Of a stretch of DNA of 64,000 nt, positions 36,515 through 46,050 are shown piece by piece (within the stretch, counting starts at the first letter, position 1; each line of letters opens with the position of its first letter). The notes beneath the pieces were generated by a model. That model did no database searches and was not told the DNA's origin. It saw only the letters and a program-made list of their open reading frames with translations. A program made the translations under genes and the position numbers. This DNA is from CAYNZV01 sp965217095. GTDB taxonomy: Bacteria; Latescibacterota; UBA2968; UBA8231. Location: contig OZ244235.1 of the NCBI GenBank assembly GCA_965217095.1, positions 868,001 through 932,000 of the forward strand. The letters run 5' to 3'.

Positions 36515-36817
36515 ATGGTCTGGACCATTCTCGGGCTGCTGTGCGTCATGGCTACGAAGTTTCTCACTGCGGTGAGACTGCGTGGCTTGAAGGGGAAACT
36601 TGAGGCCATCCAACCTGAAATTGACGAGGTGCGCTACAAGGTAGCAGAGGCCGAGGACAGCTACGATACCTTGAAGCTGAAGGTTGAGGAGAAGGAGAAG
36701 CTGCTCACCAACCTCAAAGATGTCGTCAGAAATCTTGAGGATAGTCTGAAACAGCCGGCAGAAGACCGAGAGTCCTCCGAACGCGTCCAACTCATGGAAG
36801 CGGAAAGCGGCGCCTGA
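36515..36817 (+). CDS. Small membrane-anchored coiled-coil protein
   Basis: One N-terminal span (residues 2-22, VWTILGLLCVMATKFLTAV) is followed by an uninterrupted charged heptad-type coiled coil from about 25 to 80 (EIDEVRYKVAEAEDSYDTLKL, LLTNLKDVVRNLEDSL) and a short acidic tail. 100 residues. The start has AGAGG eight bases upstream and a consensus promoter 65 bases before it; a terminator-like T8 follows, so it is a monocistronic, probably well-expressed gene. The plan resembles small envelope or division-site scaffolds, but no family is recognised. Confidence 0.8.
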   Translation: MVWTILGLLCVMATKFLTAVRLRGLKGKLEAIQPEIDEVRYKVAEAEDSYDTLKLKVEEKEKLLTNLKDVVRNLEDSLKQPAEDRESSERVQLMEAESGA

Positions 36818-36829
36818 GTTCCTTTCAGG

Positions 36830-36886
36830 GCATCGCCCCACCCAACACATCCACCTGTCTGCTACCGATGCGGGCGGGTTTTTTTT
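36830..36886 (+). terminator. Probable intrinsic terminator
   Basis: CCCACCC (36837-36843) can pair with GGGCGGG (36872-36878) apart from one mismatch, immediately before eight T residues (36879-36886). A second, competing inverted repeat GCATCG/CGATGC overlaps it. Confidence 0.6.
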
Positions 36887-36897
36887 AGGATCCCCGA

Positions 36898-37653
36898 TTG
36901 GAGATTGACGACTCCGTAACCTCGAAGCGGCTGGCGGATTACAGGGCGCACTACGAGGCCGACGCCTACGCCATCGACGATCCACAGGCTCTGGAACCGT
37001 CGCGTTACCATTCCGAGAGGCGGCGCCTGGAAACCCTTGTTCGAGGTTTGTCGTTAGAGGAAGGGACACGAGTTCTCGACGTCGGTTGCGGCTCAGGTTG
37101 GTTTGCCAAGGAATGTGCCGAAGCGGGCTCGACGGTATGGGCGACGGACCTGTCGCGCAAAGGAGTGGGAGCCGCCCGCGACCGCTACCCGACTGCGGGT
37201 CTTTTTCAGGTTGGCGACATCTATCGTTTGGCGTTTGTCGATTGCTCGTTCGACATCGTGCTGCTGTCGGAGGTGCTGGAGCACCTGGAAAATCTGGACG
37301 GTGCCGTGCAGGAGGTTGTGCGGGTGTTGCGGCCCGGGGGGCAGCTGCTTGTAAGCGTCCCCTATCGAGAGAAAATCGTTCGTCATCTGTGCGTTCACTG
37401 CAACCAGTTTACACCAGCCAACGCCCATCTTCACAGCTTTGACGAACACAATCTGGGCAACCGCCTGCGCCGCTTCGGACTCGAACCGAAGAGACTGATC
37501 TTCCTCAACAACAAGCTGCTCGAATTGATCCGTTTTCCGCTGCGATCCGCACGGTTACCCCATGCACTTTGGCGCTGCTTCGACCGCATCTGCAATGCGG
37601 CCATCGGCAAGCCGGGATTCTTGAGCATTCTGGCCCAGAAGCCGGAGCAATGA
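36898..37653 (+). CDS. Class I SAM-dependent methyltransferase
   Basis: Motif I is VLDVGCGSGWFAKECAEAG at about residues 60-78, motif II the acidic WATDLS near 86, then FDIVLLSEVLEHLENLDGAV and VRVLRPGGQLLVSVP, all of the Methyltransf_11 type. It overlaps the following flippase gene as ATGA, so the pair is translationally coupled and it probably methylates a lipid-linked or surface sugar. TTG start without a good Shine-Dalgarno. Confidence 0.87.
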   Translation: MEIDDSVTSKRLADYRAHYEADAYAIDDPQALEPSRYHSERRRLETLVRGLSLEEGTRVLDVGCGSGWFAKECAEAGSTVWATDLSRKGVGAARDRYPTAGLFQVGDIYRLAFVDCSFDIVLLSEVLEHLENLDGAVQEVVRVLRPGGQLLVSVPYREKIVRHLCVHCNQFTPANAHLHSFDEHNLGNRLRRFGLEPKRLIFLNNKLLELIRFPLRSARLPHALWRCFDRICNAAIGKPGFLSILAQKPEQ

Positions 37654-39143
37654 CAACAGGCGGGATCACCAGGCGTGTAGCTACCGTTGCAGCCGGAAGG
37701 ACCGCGAACGTCGTCAGCGTTGTTCTGGTCAACGCCATTCTCGCGCGTGGTTGGCCAATGGAACAGGTGGGGATCGTCCTCACTCTCCTGGTACTGGTAA
37801 ACTCCCTGCTGCCTCTTTTTCAGCTGGGTTTACCTACGAGTCTGCTCTTCTTCTTCCCTCGAAAAGACGGCCAGGGACAGCTGGATTTGATGTTGCAGAT
37901 CATTCTCCTTCTCGCAATCTCCGGTCTGGCTCTTTCTGCCGCTCTCTATCTGGTTGGTACCCCGATTGCGCGCTTGCTGGGGGTTGTCGACCCCAGCGGA
38001 ATGCAGGGATATCTGTTACCCTTTCTCCCATTTGCCTTCGCTATGGTTGCCGGGGGATTTGCCGAGGCGGTTCTAGTAGCAACAGACCGCGCGCAATGGA
38101 TGGCCGCTCTTTCCATGGTCCACGCGTTGGTCTCCGTCGTGGTCATCGGTGTTGCCGCGGTTTACGGTCGGCCTCTCTCCGAGCTCCTGGCACTATTCTC
38201 GCTCGTGGCGGCAGCGCGGCTCGTGGTCGGCGTGGTGCTGGTCACACGGGCAGCGCACGATCTCGAGGGCAGGTGGCGCATGACCGGGATCGGTTTATCG
38301 GCGTATCTCAAATACACCATCGCCGTCGGATTGACGGATGCGATCGGAGGGTTGTCGCGCTTCGTCGATCGCTACGTTGTGCTCTTCTTCTTCACGGCTA
38401 CCACCTTCTCGCTCTACCAGTTCGGAGCCCTGGAGGTTCCGGTGGGCATTCTGGTCACTGCCGTTGCTACGGTTCTCGTACCCGAAGTGAGCAAACGTTA
38501 CGCCGCAGGCCGACAGGGAGAAATCGCCGAACTGTGGAAACAGTCGGTGCGAAAGCTGGCCCTGCTCGTGATGCCCCTCTTCTGTTTCCTCTTTGTATTT
38601 GCCGGACCCCTCTTCGAGCTGTATCTACCGAAAGAGTACGCCAGGAGCGAGTGGGTGTTCAGGATTTTCCTGGTAGCGCTGCCCCTCCGTTGTGCGACCT
38701 ACAACGCTCTTTTGGTGGGCATGGGCAAAGCGACCTGGGCCATGTGGGGAAGTCTTTTGGATTTGGCGCTCAATCTCGCGTTCAGCGTCCTCCTGGTGAT
38801 ATGGTTGCTCGCGAAAGCACCAGACTACGCGTTTATAGCACCGGCGGTAGCAACCGTTGCGGCCACCTTTGTGCAAGTGGCACTTCTCATTCTCTCTATA
38901 GGTTGGCATTTGAAGTGGTCCTTTCTTGCGCTGCTTCCGTGGACCCGCTTGGCCGGTTTGCTGGGGATCTCATGTGGCGCTGCCTTGTTTGCCTGGTTTG
39001 TCGCAGCCGGCGCTAGCACGGCGATAATGAAGATGGTGGTGGGTGGCGTCGTATTTTCCGCCGCGCTGGGGTCTTTTTACGGAATCGTACCGTCCATCAG
39101 GATCGAGCTGAAGCAAGCCTGGAAGGGTGTCCATGTTCAGTGA
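37650..39143 (+). CDS. Wzx-like polysaccharide flippase (MOP superfamily)
   Basis: The ATG overlaps the methyltransferase stop, giving 497 residues. Twelve to fourteen hydrophobic spans are evident, and the first 100 residues (ARGWPMEQVGIVLTLLVLVN, FQLGLPTSLLFFFPR) resemble the O-antigen/teichoic-acid flippase family. A short charged loop (RYAAGRQGEIAELWKQS) near 300 is typical. It would translocate undecaprenyl-linked oligosaccharide units to the outer face, upstream of the TMTC-type transferase that overlaps its 3' end. Substrate unknown. Confidence 0.85.
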   Translation: MTTGGITRRVATVAAGRTANVVSVVLVNAILARGWPMEQVGIVLTLLVLVNSLLPLFQLGLPTSLLFFFPRKDGQGQLDLMLQIILLLAISGLALSAALYLVGTPIARLLGVVDPSGMQGYLLPFLPFAFAMVAGGFAEAVLVATDRAQWMAALSMVHALVSVVVIGVAAVYGRPLSELLALFSLVAAARLVVGVVLVTRAAHDLEGRWRMTGIGLSAYLKYTIAVGLTDAIGGLSRFVDRYVVLFFFTATTFSLYQFGALEVPVGILVTAVATVLVPEVSKRYAAGRQGEIAELWKQSVRKLALLVMPLFCFLFVFAGPLFELYLPKEYARSEWVFRIFLVALPLRCATYNALLVGMGKATWAMWGSLLDLALNLAFSVLLVIWLLAKAPDYAFIAPAVATVAATFVQVALLILSIGWHLKWSFLALLPWTRLAGLLGISCGAALFAWFVAAGASTAIMKMVVGGVVFSAALGSFYGIVPSIRIELKQAWKGVHVQ

Positions 39144-41718
39144 CAGCGGCTCCAAGGGAAGCCAGAAACAGGTCTACGTCGCCCTTCTTTCGATCGTGGC
39201 GCTTGGGTGCCTGACCTATTCCAACTCCTTCCATAACAGCTTTCACTACGACGACGAACATTCGATCATCGAGAATCCGAACATCCGAAACCTGGCAAAT
39301 ATCCCCGAGTTTTTTGTCGATGCGGGAGCCTTCTCGGGATTGGACGATGCCAGAATGTACCGTCCGCTGTTCTTGGTCACGCTGGCCTTGAACTACGCCG
39401 TCGGTGAATACGAGCCTTCCGGCTACCACGTGGTAAACCTGGTCTTCCACATCTGCAACTCGGTGCTGCTCTGGGTGCTGGCTGCCAGGCTAGGGGCGGG
39501 ACGGCGCGAGGCCCTCCTGGCGGCGCTGGTTTTCGTTGCTCATCCGATAGCCACCGAGCCGGTCAACTACATCAGCAGCCGTTCATCTCTTATCGCTGCG
39601 TTCTGCTACTTGTCCGGAATGGTTCTGCTGACGCGACCCCATTCGCGAGGTATCGTGTGGATCGCTTCGATTAGCGCATGGCATCTTGGTGGGCTGGCAG
39701 CGAAGGCCGTGGCAGCCAGCTTCCCGGTGATCGTAGCGGTCTATCTCTGGGGCCGCTCACGGTTGAGGCATTGGTACCTGCCGGCAATACTCCTGGGGAT
39801 CACCACAGCTTACATCGTCGGCACGCGCGCGATCATCTCCAAAGCGGTCTTCGAACCGGTTCGCACACTCGGCGTGCATGCGGCGACGCAGGCGAAGGCA
39901 TTCGTGTACTACATCTGGACCGTCGTCATGCCGGTTCGCCAAAGTGTCGAACCTCAATTCTCCATGGCCACAGGTTGGCTCGAACCCCCGGTCGTAACCG
40001 CGCTGGCCTTCGGACTGACCCTAGCGCTCGTGGTTTTCCGAATGGCTTCGTGCCAAAGATTGATCTTGCCCACCGTCTGGTTCTTCGCCGCTCTGCTGCC
40101 GTCTTCGGCGATTCCTCTGAACGTCCTGGTGAACGAACATCGTCTCTACCTTTCTATGGCTGGCTTCGCGCTGATCCTGGGAGTCCTTTTCTCGATGGGC
40201 TCCCCGCGCCTCAAGGATATCATCATGCTGATCCTACCCTTGTTGATTGTCCTGAGTTTCGAGCGCAACAGGGTCTGGCGCGATGGGGAAACGCTTTGGG
40301 CAGACGCAGTTGCCAAAGGCCCCGGCATGGCTCGTCCGCACGTAAACCTGGGAAAAGCGTACATAGAGACGGGCCGGTTTCGCGAGGCGATCTCCGAGAG
40401 TCGCCGGGCCCTGGAGATCAATCCCGGGTTGCCGCGGGCGTATTACAACATCGGCTGGGCGCATCACAGTCTGGAGGAGCTGGAACTCGCCGTCGCCCAC
40501 TACAAGCGGGCTATCGAGCTAGAACCGAAGCTAATCGAAGCATACAACAACCTGGGCAACGCGTATCAGGAACAGGGACGACCAGACAGAGCGTTCGCCA
40601 CCTATTACAAAGCACTTGAGTTGCGGCCGGTACGACAGATATATCACAATCTGGGCAATGCCTTTCTACGACACGGTGAGCCGGATTCTGCAAGAATAGC
40701 TTTTGAGCAAGCGATTCAGCTCGATCCGAAAAGACTAGGTTCCAAGGAATCCTACAAGGGGCTGGCCAAGGCCCTTCGCGACGGAGAGCGTCACGAGTCG
40801 GCGTTGGCCACATTGCTGAAGGCCCAGGTGTTGTGGCCGCAGGAGCGCCCGTTCAAAGTGCTGGAAGGTTCGGTCTATGCCGCCATGGGCGACGACGTGG
40901 CTGCCACACGGGCTTTAATTGCTGCCGGTCTAGACACTGTGGAGGTGCGGCTGAGCCTGGGGGACGAAGCGCGGAAACGAAGCGATTGGGAACGGGCGTT
41001 GGGACACTATGAATTCGCTCTCGGCACCGGTTCCCGGGACGCTCGAGTTTACAACGCGCGCGGCGAGGCACTCTTTGCCACCGGTGATTTGGCCGGGGCT
41101 CTAGATGACTTCCGCACCGCAGCCCGAACCGACCCGGAGCTTGCTGCTGCCTACACCAATATCGGCCGCGTGCAATTGGCCCGGGGCCGAAATGTCGAAG
41201 CGGCAGCAGCCCTGGAGCGCACCCTGGATTTCGACGCGGACAATCCCCGCGTTTTTGCGCTTCTTGGAAAAGCGTATGCGTTGTCGGGAAAAACAGCTGC
41301 AGCGGTGGAGGCGTATGGTCAGGCCATAGCTCAGGATCCTGAGTCACCTGACCTGTACACGAATTTGGGGTTGCTGTACAGCCGGGCGGGAGACGAACAA
41401 CGGGGCGAGGAGATGTATCGAAAGGCGTTGGCCGTGGATTCTGGACACGTTTCCGCCCTCTACAACCTGGGAACTCTTTCCCTGCAACAAGGAAAACAGA
41501 CCGCTGCCCTTGAGTTGCTGAAAAAGGCGGTGGCTGCTGACGATCGTCATGAGGATGCATACATGAATCTCGCCGCTGCCCATATTCAAGCGGGGAACCG
41601 CGGTGGGGCAGTCCAGGCGCTCGAGCGTTTCCTGGAATTGCACGGAACAGCGGGCGAGTTGGGTCGCCGGATCGAGGCTCAGCTGCACACATTAAAATCG
41701 GGAGTCGAGGCTAAATAG
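39127..41718 (+). CDS. TMTC-like GT-C mannosyltransferase with TPR repeats
   Basis: About eleven hydrophobic segments fill residues 18-390, with FHYDDEHSI at about 40-48 giving the acidic pair of the GT-C catalytic loop and RPLFLVTLALNYAVG, FVAHPIATEPVNYISSRS following as in the DUF1736/TMTC family. Residues 400-855 carry about a dozen TPR units (PHVNLGKAYIETGRFREAI, AYNNLGNAYQEQGRPDRAF and so on). Eukaryotic TMTC proteins O-mannosylate cadherin-type domains using dolichyl-phosphate mannose; the bacterial homologues' donors are unproven. The start overlaps the flippase gene; GTG 39127 or ATG 39133. Confidence 0.83.
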   Translation: MSMFSDSGSKGSQKQVYVALLSIVALGCLTYSNSFHNSFHYDDEHSIIENPNIRNLANIPEFFVDAGAFSGLDDARMYRPLFLVTLALNYAVGEYEPSGYHVVNLVFHICNSVLLWVLAARLGAGRREALLAALVFVAHPIATEPVNYISSRSSLIAAFCYLSGMVLLTRPHSRGIVWIASISAWHLGGLAAKAVAASFPVIVAVYLWGRSRLRHWYLPAILLGITTAYIVGTRAIISKAVFEPVRTLGVHAATQAKAFVYYIWTVVMPVRQSVEPQFSMATGWLEPPVVTALAFGLTLALVVFRMASCQRLILPTVWFFAALLPSSAIPLNVLVNEHRLYLSMAGFALILGVLFSMGSPRLKDIIMLILPLLIVLSFERNRVWRDGETLWADAVAKGPGMARPHVNLGKAYIETGRFREAISESRRALEINPGLPRAYYNIGWAHHSLEELELAVAHYKRAIELEPKLIEAYNNLGNAYQEQGRPDRAFATYYKALELRPVRQIYHNLGNAFLRHGEPDSARIAFEQAIQLDPKRLGSKESYKGLAKALRDGERHESALATLLKAQVLWPQERPFKVLEGSVYAAMGDDVAATRALIAAGLDTVEVRLSLGDEARKRSDWERALGHYEFALGTGSRDARVYNARGEALFATGDLAGALDDFRTAARTDPELAAAYTNIGRVQLARGRNVEAAAALERTLDFDADNPRVFALLGKAYALSGKTAAAVEAYGQAIAQDPESPDLYTNLGLLYSRAGDEQRGEEMYRKALAVDSGHVSALYNLGTLSLQQGKQTAALELLKKAVAADDRHEDAYMNLAAAHIQAGNRGGAVQALERFLELHGTAGELGRRIEAQLHTLKSGVEAK

Positions 41719-41757
41719 CCGATGCCTCCCTCCCTGGCATGAGACAAGGGGGTTGAT

Positions 41758-42234
41758 ATGGACCTGCCTGAAACCGTAACGAAGCTGCTAGAGCCGTTGT
41801 TTTCAGAATACCCGCTCGACCGCGCGATGCGGCAGCTCGTTGTGCGCGAGCCGGCGGCGACGGGTGCAGTAGGTCTGATCGAGCGCCTCGTAGAACATTC
41901 GGAAGACCAGGTGCCGCCCCCATTGTGCTCTGCCCTGTGGCTCTATGTGGATGACCTGGGCCGCAGCCACACTATTTCACAGGGCATGCAAAGCGCTACA
42001 GGGTCCTTCTGGCACGGAATCATGCACCGCAGGGAGGGCGACTTTCCAAATAGCCACTATTGGTTCGACAAGGTAGGAGAGCATCCCGCGATGTCGCGGA
42101 TCGACCGATACGATGCTCACGGCTTCATCGACGCCGTAGAACTGGATAGCGGCCGTCAATCTGCCGCGCTGGTAGCCCGGCAACAGGCTGAGTGGCAGGC
42201 GCTATTTTTGTGGTGCACTGAGAATCAGGAATGA
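41758..42234 (+). CDS. Conserved uncharacterised protein, 158 residues
   Basis: No named domain. The central part (ALWLYVDDLGRSHTISQG, then SFWHGIMHRREGDFPNSHYW) has a histidine- and aromatic-rich signature and looks like one family-specific block; the ends are helical. The His-Glu-His density could support metal binding. 40 bases after the TMTC-like gene and 67 before hom, so it may belong to either transcription unit. Confidence 0.7.
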   Translation: MDLPETVTKLLEPLFSEYPLDRAMRQLVVREPAATGAVGLIERLVEHSEDQVPPPLCSALWLYVDDLGRSHTISQGMQSATGSFWHGIMHRREGDFPNSHYWFDKVGEHPAMSRIDRYDAHGFIDAVELDSGRQSAALVARQQAEWQALFLWCTENQE

Positions 42235-42301
42235 GCGAGCGCCGGGTTGCGATTGTTAGCGAGCACCTTCTATATTCTTAAATTTCGCTGGAGTGAGCGC
42301 G

Positions 42302-43597
42302 ATGGTAGAGACCAAAGGTGTGGGTCTCATAGGTCTTGGCACGGTGGGCACCGGAGTCGTACGCCTGCTGCGTCAACGGTCACAGAGCCGCCGTCCGACC
42401 GATGTTGCGTTCTGCATACGTCGTGTAGCCGTTCGCGACCCCACGAAAGCGCGCTTAGTCAATCTCGAGGCGGGGTTACTGACGACGGAGCCCGCGGCCC
42501 TTATTGACGACCCCTCTGTCGATCTGGTCGTCGAACTCTCCGGTGACGCGGAGGCTCGCTCCTGGATCGCACGGGCTCTCGATCAGGGCAAGGATACGGT
42601 GACGGCCAACAAAGCCGTCGTTGCCGAATTCGGTGAAGAGCTTTTCGATCGCGCTCAAGCGAGTGGGGCCGATCTCATGTTCGAAGCCAGCGTCGCAGGT
42701 GGGATTCCGATCATTCGTTCCCTGCGCTCAGGCCTGGCGGCGAATCGGGTGGAATCGATCTACGGGATCCTCAACGGCACCACCAACTACATTCTTACCC
42801 AAATGACCCGCGGCACCGGAGACTACGGGGATAGTCTGGAGTTGGCCAAGCAGAACGGCTTTGCAGAAGCGGATCCGACCATGGATCTAAATGGCATGGA
42901 TGCGGCACAAAAGCTGGCAATACTTTGCCGCATCGCGTTCGGCACGAACGCATCGGGATCCGAGATAGTGCGGTCGGGCATCGAAGGGATCAGCCGAATC
43001 GATATCGAGTACGCCCGCGAGCTCGGCTACGTAATCAAGCTGCTGGCTATCGGCCGGCGACGCGACGAGAAGATCGAAGCGCGGGTACATCCGGCCATGA
43101 TTTCGCAGGACTCCGTGCTGGCCAACATTCATGACGAGTACAACGGTATCGAGGTCGTGGGCAGTGCGGTGGGAACTCAGGTGTTCACCGGCAAGGGGGC
43201 CGGGCAGATGCCCACCGCAAGCGCTGTGGTGGCGGATATGATCGAGGTGGCGCAGCGCCGGCGCTGCGGAGCTCGATCGGGTGTAGGTGATTTGCTTCCA
43301 GGGCACAGCGCATTGGCGCTGGCGGACAGCGCGCAGATGGAATCGCGGTTCTACTTGCGCCTGGTGGTGGCCGATCGGCCCGGAGTGCTCGAGCTCATCG
43401 CCAAAATTCTGGCCAGCCACCAGATCAGCATCGCTTCGGTTTTGCAGAAGGAACGCGATCTTCAAGGAGGTGCCGTGCCGCTTATTATTGTGACCCATGA
43501 AGCCAGCGAGGCGGCGATGCAGAGCGGTCGGGAGGAGATGAATAGACTTGAAGAGGTTCAGGAGGATGTGCAGTTGATCCGCATCGAAGCGACATGA
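42302..43597 (+). CDS. hom: Homoserine dehydrogenase
   Basis: Reduces aspartate semialdehyde to homoserine with NAD(P)H. The Rossmann loop is GLIGLGTVGTGVV at the start; VTANKAVVAEFGEELF near 100, ILNGTTNYILTQM near 160 with the substrate-binding region, EADPTMDLNGMDAAQKLAIL and a C-terminal ACT domain (LVVADRPGVLELIAKIL) complete the single-function form. ATG 42302 is chosen; GTG 42293 adds three residues. Its stop overlaps the next gene as ATGA. First gene of a threonine/lysine-branch cluster. Confidence 0.96.
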   Translation: MVETKGVGLIGLGTVGTGVVRLLRQRSQSRRPTDVAFCIRRVAVRDPTKARLVNLEAGLLTTEPAALIDDPSVDLVVELSGDAEARSWIARALDQGKDTVTANKAVVAEFGEELFDRAQASGADLMFEASVAGGIPIIRSLRSGLAANRVESIYGILNGTTNYILTQMTRGTGDYGDSLELAKQNGFAEADPTMDLNGMDAAQKLAILCRIAFGTNASGSEIVRSGIEGISRIDIEYARELGYVIKLLAIGRRRDEKIEARVHPAMISQDSVLANIHDEYNGIEVVGSAVGTQVFTGKGAGQMPTASAVVADMIEVAQRRRCGARSGVGDLLPGHSALALADSAQMESRFYLRLVVADRPGVLELIAKILASHQISIASVLQKERDLQGGAVPLIIVTHEASEAAMQSGREEMNRLEEVQEDVQLIRIEAT

Positions 43598-44790
43598 AGT
43601 ACGTAGTGATCGTTCCAGACGGTGCCGCTGATTATCCGGTTGCTGAGATCCAGGGTCGGACGCCCCTGGAAGCTGCCTCCCTGCCAAACATCGATCGCCT
43701 GGCTGCAGAGGGTTCGGGGGGGTTGGTGAAGGTGATCCCCGACGCTCGCCCGGCCGGCAGCGACGTCGGCAACCTGGAGCTTTTCGGATACGACAGTGTG
43801 GTCGATTATACGGGCAGGGCTCCCTTGGAAGCGAGAAGCATGGGAATAGAGCTGTCGGAAGACGCGGTAGCGTTCAGGTGCAACCTGATCAACCGGCAGG
43901 AGGAGATTCTCAACGACTACAGCGCTGGCCACATCTCTACGCCCGAAGCAGACGAGCTGATTCAGCTGCTAAACCAGGAGTTGGGGAGCCGGCAGATTCG
44001 ATTCTACACGGGAGTTGGGTACCGTCATTTGATGATTTACGAAGGCGGTCCAGATCACTTGGAGACTCATGCCCCTCACGATATCATGGGCAGGAAGATC
44101 GCCGACAACCTGCCATCTGGCAGTGGCCAGGAGCTGGTAAGGGCTCTGTTGGAGAGAGGTGGGCATCTTCTGTCAGGCGCCGGGGTGAATCGCAAGCGCG
44201 AGTCAGCCGGAAAGCTGGCGGCGAACGGCATCTGGCTGTGGGGTTCGGGTCGCGCCCTGCAACTGGAAATGATGCTCGACAAATTTGGCATATCTGGCGC
44301 CGTTATCTCCGCTGTGGACTTGGTGCGCGGTATCGGCCTTACGGCCGGATTGGAGATCGTGGACGTCCCGGGAATCACAGGTTACACCGACACCAATTAT
44401 ATAGGTAAGGGCCAATACGCTCTTGAAGCATTACAAAGATATGATCTCGTTTATGTGCACGTCGAAGCTCCGGACGAAGCAGGTCACAACGGTGACCTGG
44501 CCGCCAAGATAGGCGCGTTGGAGGCTATAGATCGACATATAGTCGGCCCTCTGGCAGATGGTGTGGCCGAGATGGGCGATGGTCGCATCCTGCTGTCGCC
44601 CGATCATCGCACGCCCCTCGCACTACGCACACACAGTCGGGAACCGGTGCCGTTTCTGTTGTGGGGTGCCGGGGTCCCGTGCGACGACATCCGTCGATAC
44701 GATGAACGAACAGCTGAGCGGGGGTCGCTCCAGGTGGAAGCCGGTCACCATTTGATGGAACTGTTGGTCCGTGGAGCGATCAATGTCTGA
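43594..44790 (+). CDS. Phosphoglycerate-mutase-like protein, candidate homoserine kinase
   Basis: The sequence belongs to the cofactor-independent, archaeal-type phosphoglycerate mutase family: YVVIVPDGAADYP at the start (metal-binding Asp), RPAGSDVGNLELFGYD near 50-65 with the phosphorylated Ser, VYVHVEAPDEAGHNGD near 290 and LLSPDHRTPLALRTHSREPVP near 330. It is coupled to hom and followed by lysC and asd. In the TIGR02535 group, members in such clusters are proposed homoserine kinases replacing ThrB. I therefore infer homoserine phosphorylation, not glycolysis; plain phosphoglycerate mutase activity remains possible. Confidence 0.85.
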   Translation: MKYVVIVPDGAADYPVAEIQGRTPLEAASLPNIDRLAAEGSGGLVKVIPDARPAGSDVGNLELFGYDSVVDYTGRAPLEARSMGIELSEDAVAFRCNLINRQEEILNDYSAGHISTPEADELIQLLNQELGSRQIRFYTGVGYRHLMIYEGGPDHLETHAPHDIMGRKIADNLPSGSGQELVRALLERGGHLLSGAGVNRKRESAGKLAANGIWLWGSGRALQLEMMLDKFGISGAVISAVDLVRGIGLTAGLEIVDVPGITGYTDTNYIGKGQYALEALQRYDLVYVHVEAPDEAGHNGDLAAKIGALEAIDRHIVGPLADGVAEMGDGRILLSPDHRTPLALRTHSREPVPFLLWGAGVPCDDIRRYDERTAERGSLQVEAGHHLMELLVRGAINV

Positions 44791-44816
44791 GCAGGGCACC
44801 TGCCGATGGTGAAGTT

Positions 44817-46034
44817 ATGGCGTTGATCGTTCAGAAATACGGCGGCACGTCCGTTGCGACGCCCGAGCTTATTCGCAGAGTGGCGGAACGTATCGTTGCT
44901 CGCAACAAGGCCGGTGACCGCATGGTGGTGGTCGTTTCCGCCATGGGCGATACCACCGACGAGCTCGAATCGCTGGCACGAAAGGTGACCCGACATCCGT
45001 CCGACCGCGAGATGGATATGCTCATGGCTTCCGGAGAGCGGATTTCCATGTCTCTTCTGTCGATGGCGGTAAACGATCTGGGGGTGGAAGCGGTATCTCT
45101 GACCGGCGGCCAGAGCGGAATTATTACCGATACTGCTCATCGGAAAGCGAGGATCCTGGATATCAAGGCCGATCGAATGTTGGCGGAATTGGAGATGGGT
45201 CGGGTGTTGATCGTGGCCGGTTTTCAGGGGGTCACCACCGACGCCGAGGAAACTACCCTGGGCAGGGGAGGTTCGAACCTCACCGCCGTAGCCCTGGCGT
45301 ACGCACTAGGGGCGGATGTATGCGAGATGAACACCGATGTGGATGGCATCTACACCGCCGATCCACGAGTCGTCCCGGATGCGCGAAAGCTGGATCTCGT
45401 TACTCCGGAGGAGATGCTCGAGATGGCCGCCGCCGGGGCTCGCGTTTTGCAATCGCGCTCCGTCGAATTTGCCGAAAAGTACGGGGTTACCATCGCTGTC
45501 CGTTCGAGTTTCAACGAAAACCCTGGAACGTTGATAAAGGAGACAGAAGAGATGGAAGAGGTTCTGGTGCGGGGTGTCGCGCACGAGCTGGATGCCGCCA
45601 AGATTACGGTTCGGCACGTCACCGACAGGCCGGGAATAGCGGCAAAGCTGTTCGGCTCGCTCGCGCAACGCAACGTCAACGTCGACATGATCATTCAGAA
45701 TACCAGTGAGGCGGGTTCGACGGATGTCTCCTTCACCGTGCAGAACGAGGACCTTGACAAAGCGCTTGAGGTGTGTGGCAGTGTCCAGAAGGAGCTGGGC
45801 GCCGAGGAGGTGGTTTCCGACTCCGATATCGCCAAGGTGTCCGTGGTCGGTGTGGGGATGAAGAGCCACGCGGGGGTGGCGGCCAGCATGTTCGAGGCGT
45901 TGGCGACGGCAAACATCAACATTCATATGATCAGCACTTCGGAGATAAAAATCTCCGTCGTGGTTCGTGAAGCCGATGCCGAGCCCGCCGTGCGCGTGTT
46001 GCACAATGCTTTTAAATTGGCAGCGGCGAGCTGA
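44817..46034 (+). CDS. lysC: Aspartokinase
   Basis: Phosphorylates aspartate, the first step to lysine, threonine and methionine. Diagnostic stretches are VQKYGGTSVATPE at the N-terminus, VVVVSAMGDTTDEL, TLGRGGSNLTAVALA near 145 and EMNTDVDGIYTADPRV near 172. Two C-terminal ACT domains (about 265-330 and 345-400) give 405 residues and feedback control by lysine or threonine. Placed between the homoserine-kinase candidate and asd. Confidence 0.97.
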   Translation: MALIVQKYGGTSVATPELIRRVAERIVARNKAGDRMVVVVSAMGDTTDELESLARKVTRHPSDREMDMLMASGERISMSLLSMAVNDLGVEAVSLTGGQSGIITDTAHRKARILDIKADRMLAELEMGRVLIVAGFQGVTTDAEETTLGRGGSNLTAVALAYALGADVCEMNTDVDGIYTADPRVVPDARKLDLVTPEEMLEMAAAGARVLQSRSVEFAEKYGVTIAVRSSFNENPGTLIKETEEMEEVLVRGVAHELDAAKITVRHVTDRPGIAAKLFGSLAQRNVNVDMIIQNTSEAGSTDVSFTVQNEDLDKALEVCGSVQKELGAEEVVSDSDIAKVSVVGVGMKSHAGVAASMFEALATANINIHMISTSEIKISVVVREADAEPAVRVLHNAFKLAAAS

Positions 46035-46050
46035 GACGCGGAGGAGTCAA

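Noticed and set aside
37751..39016. A 421-codon open frame inside the flippase gene, and similar long frames at 10418-11494, 39678-40619, 16048-16806 and 1842-2465
   Set aside because: They lie in other frames or strands of clearly assigned genes, have Arg/Pro/Ser-rich composition and no motifs; GC-rich shadow frames.
40320..41700. Regular repeats in DNA suggesting a CRISPR or satellite array
   Set aside because: They are degenerate 34-codon TPR repeats at the protein level; no identical DNA repeats or spacers.
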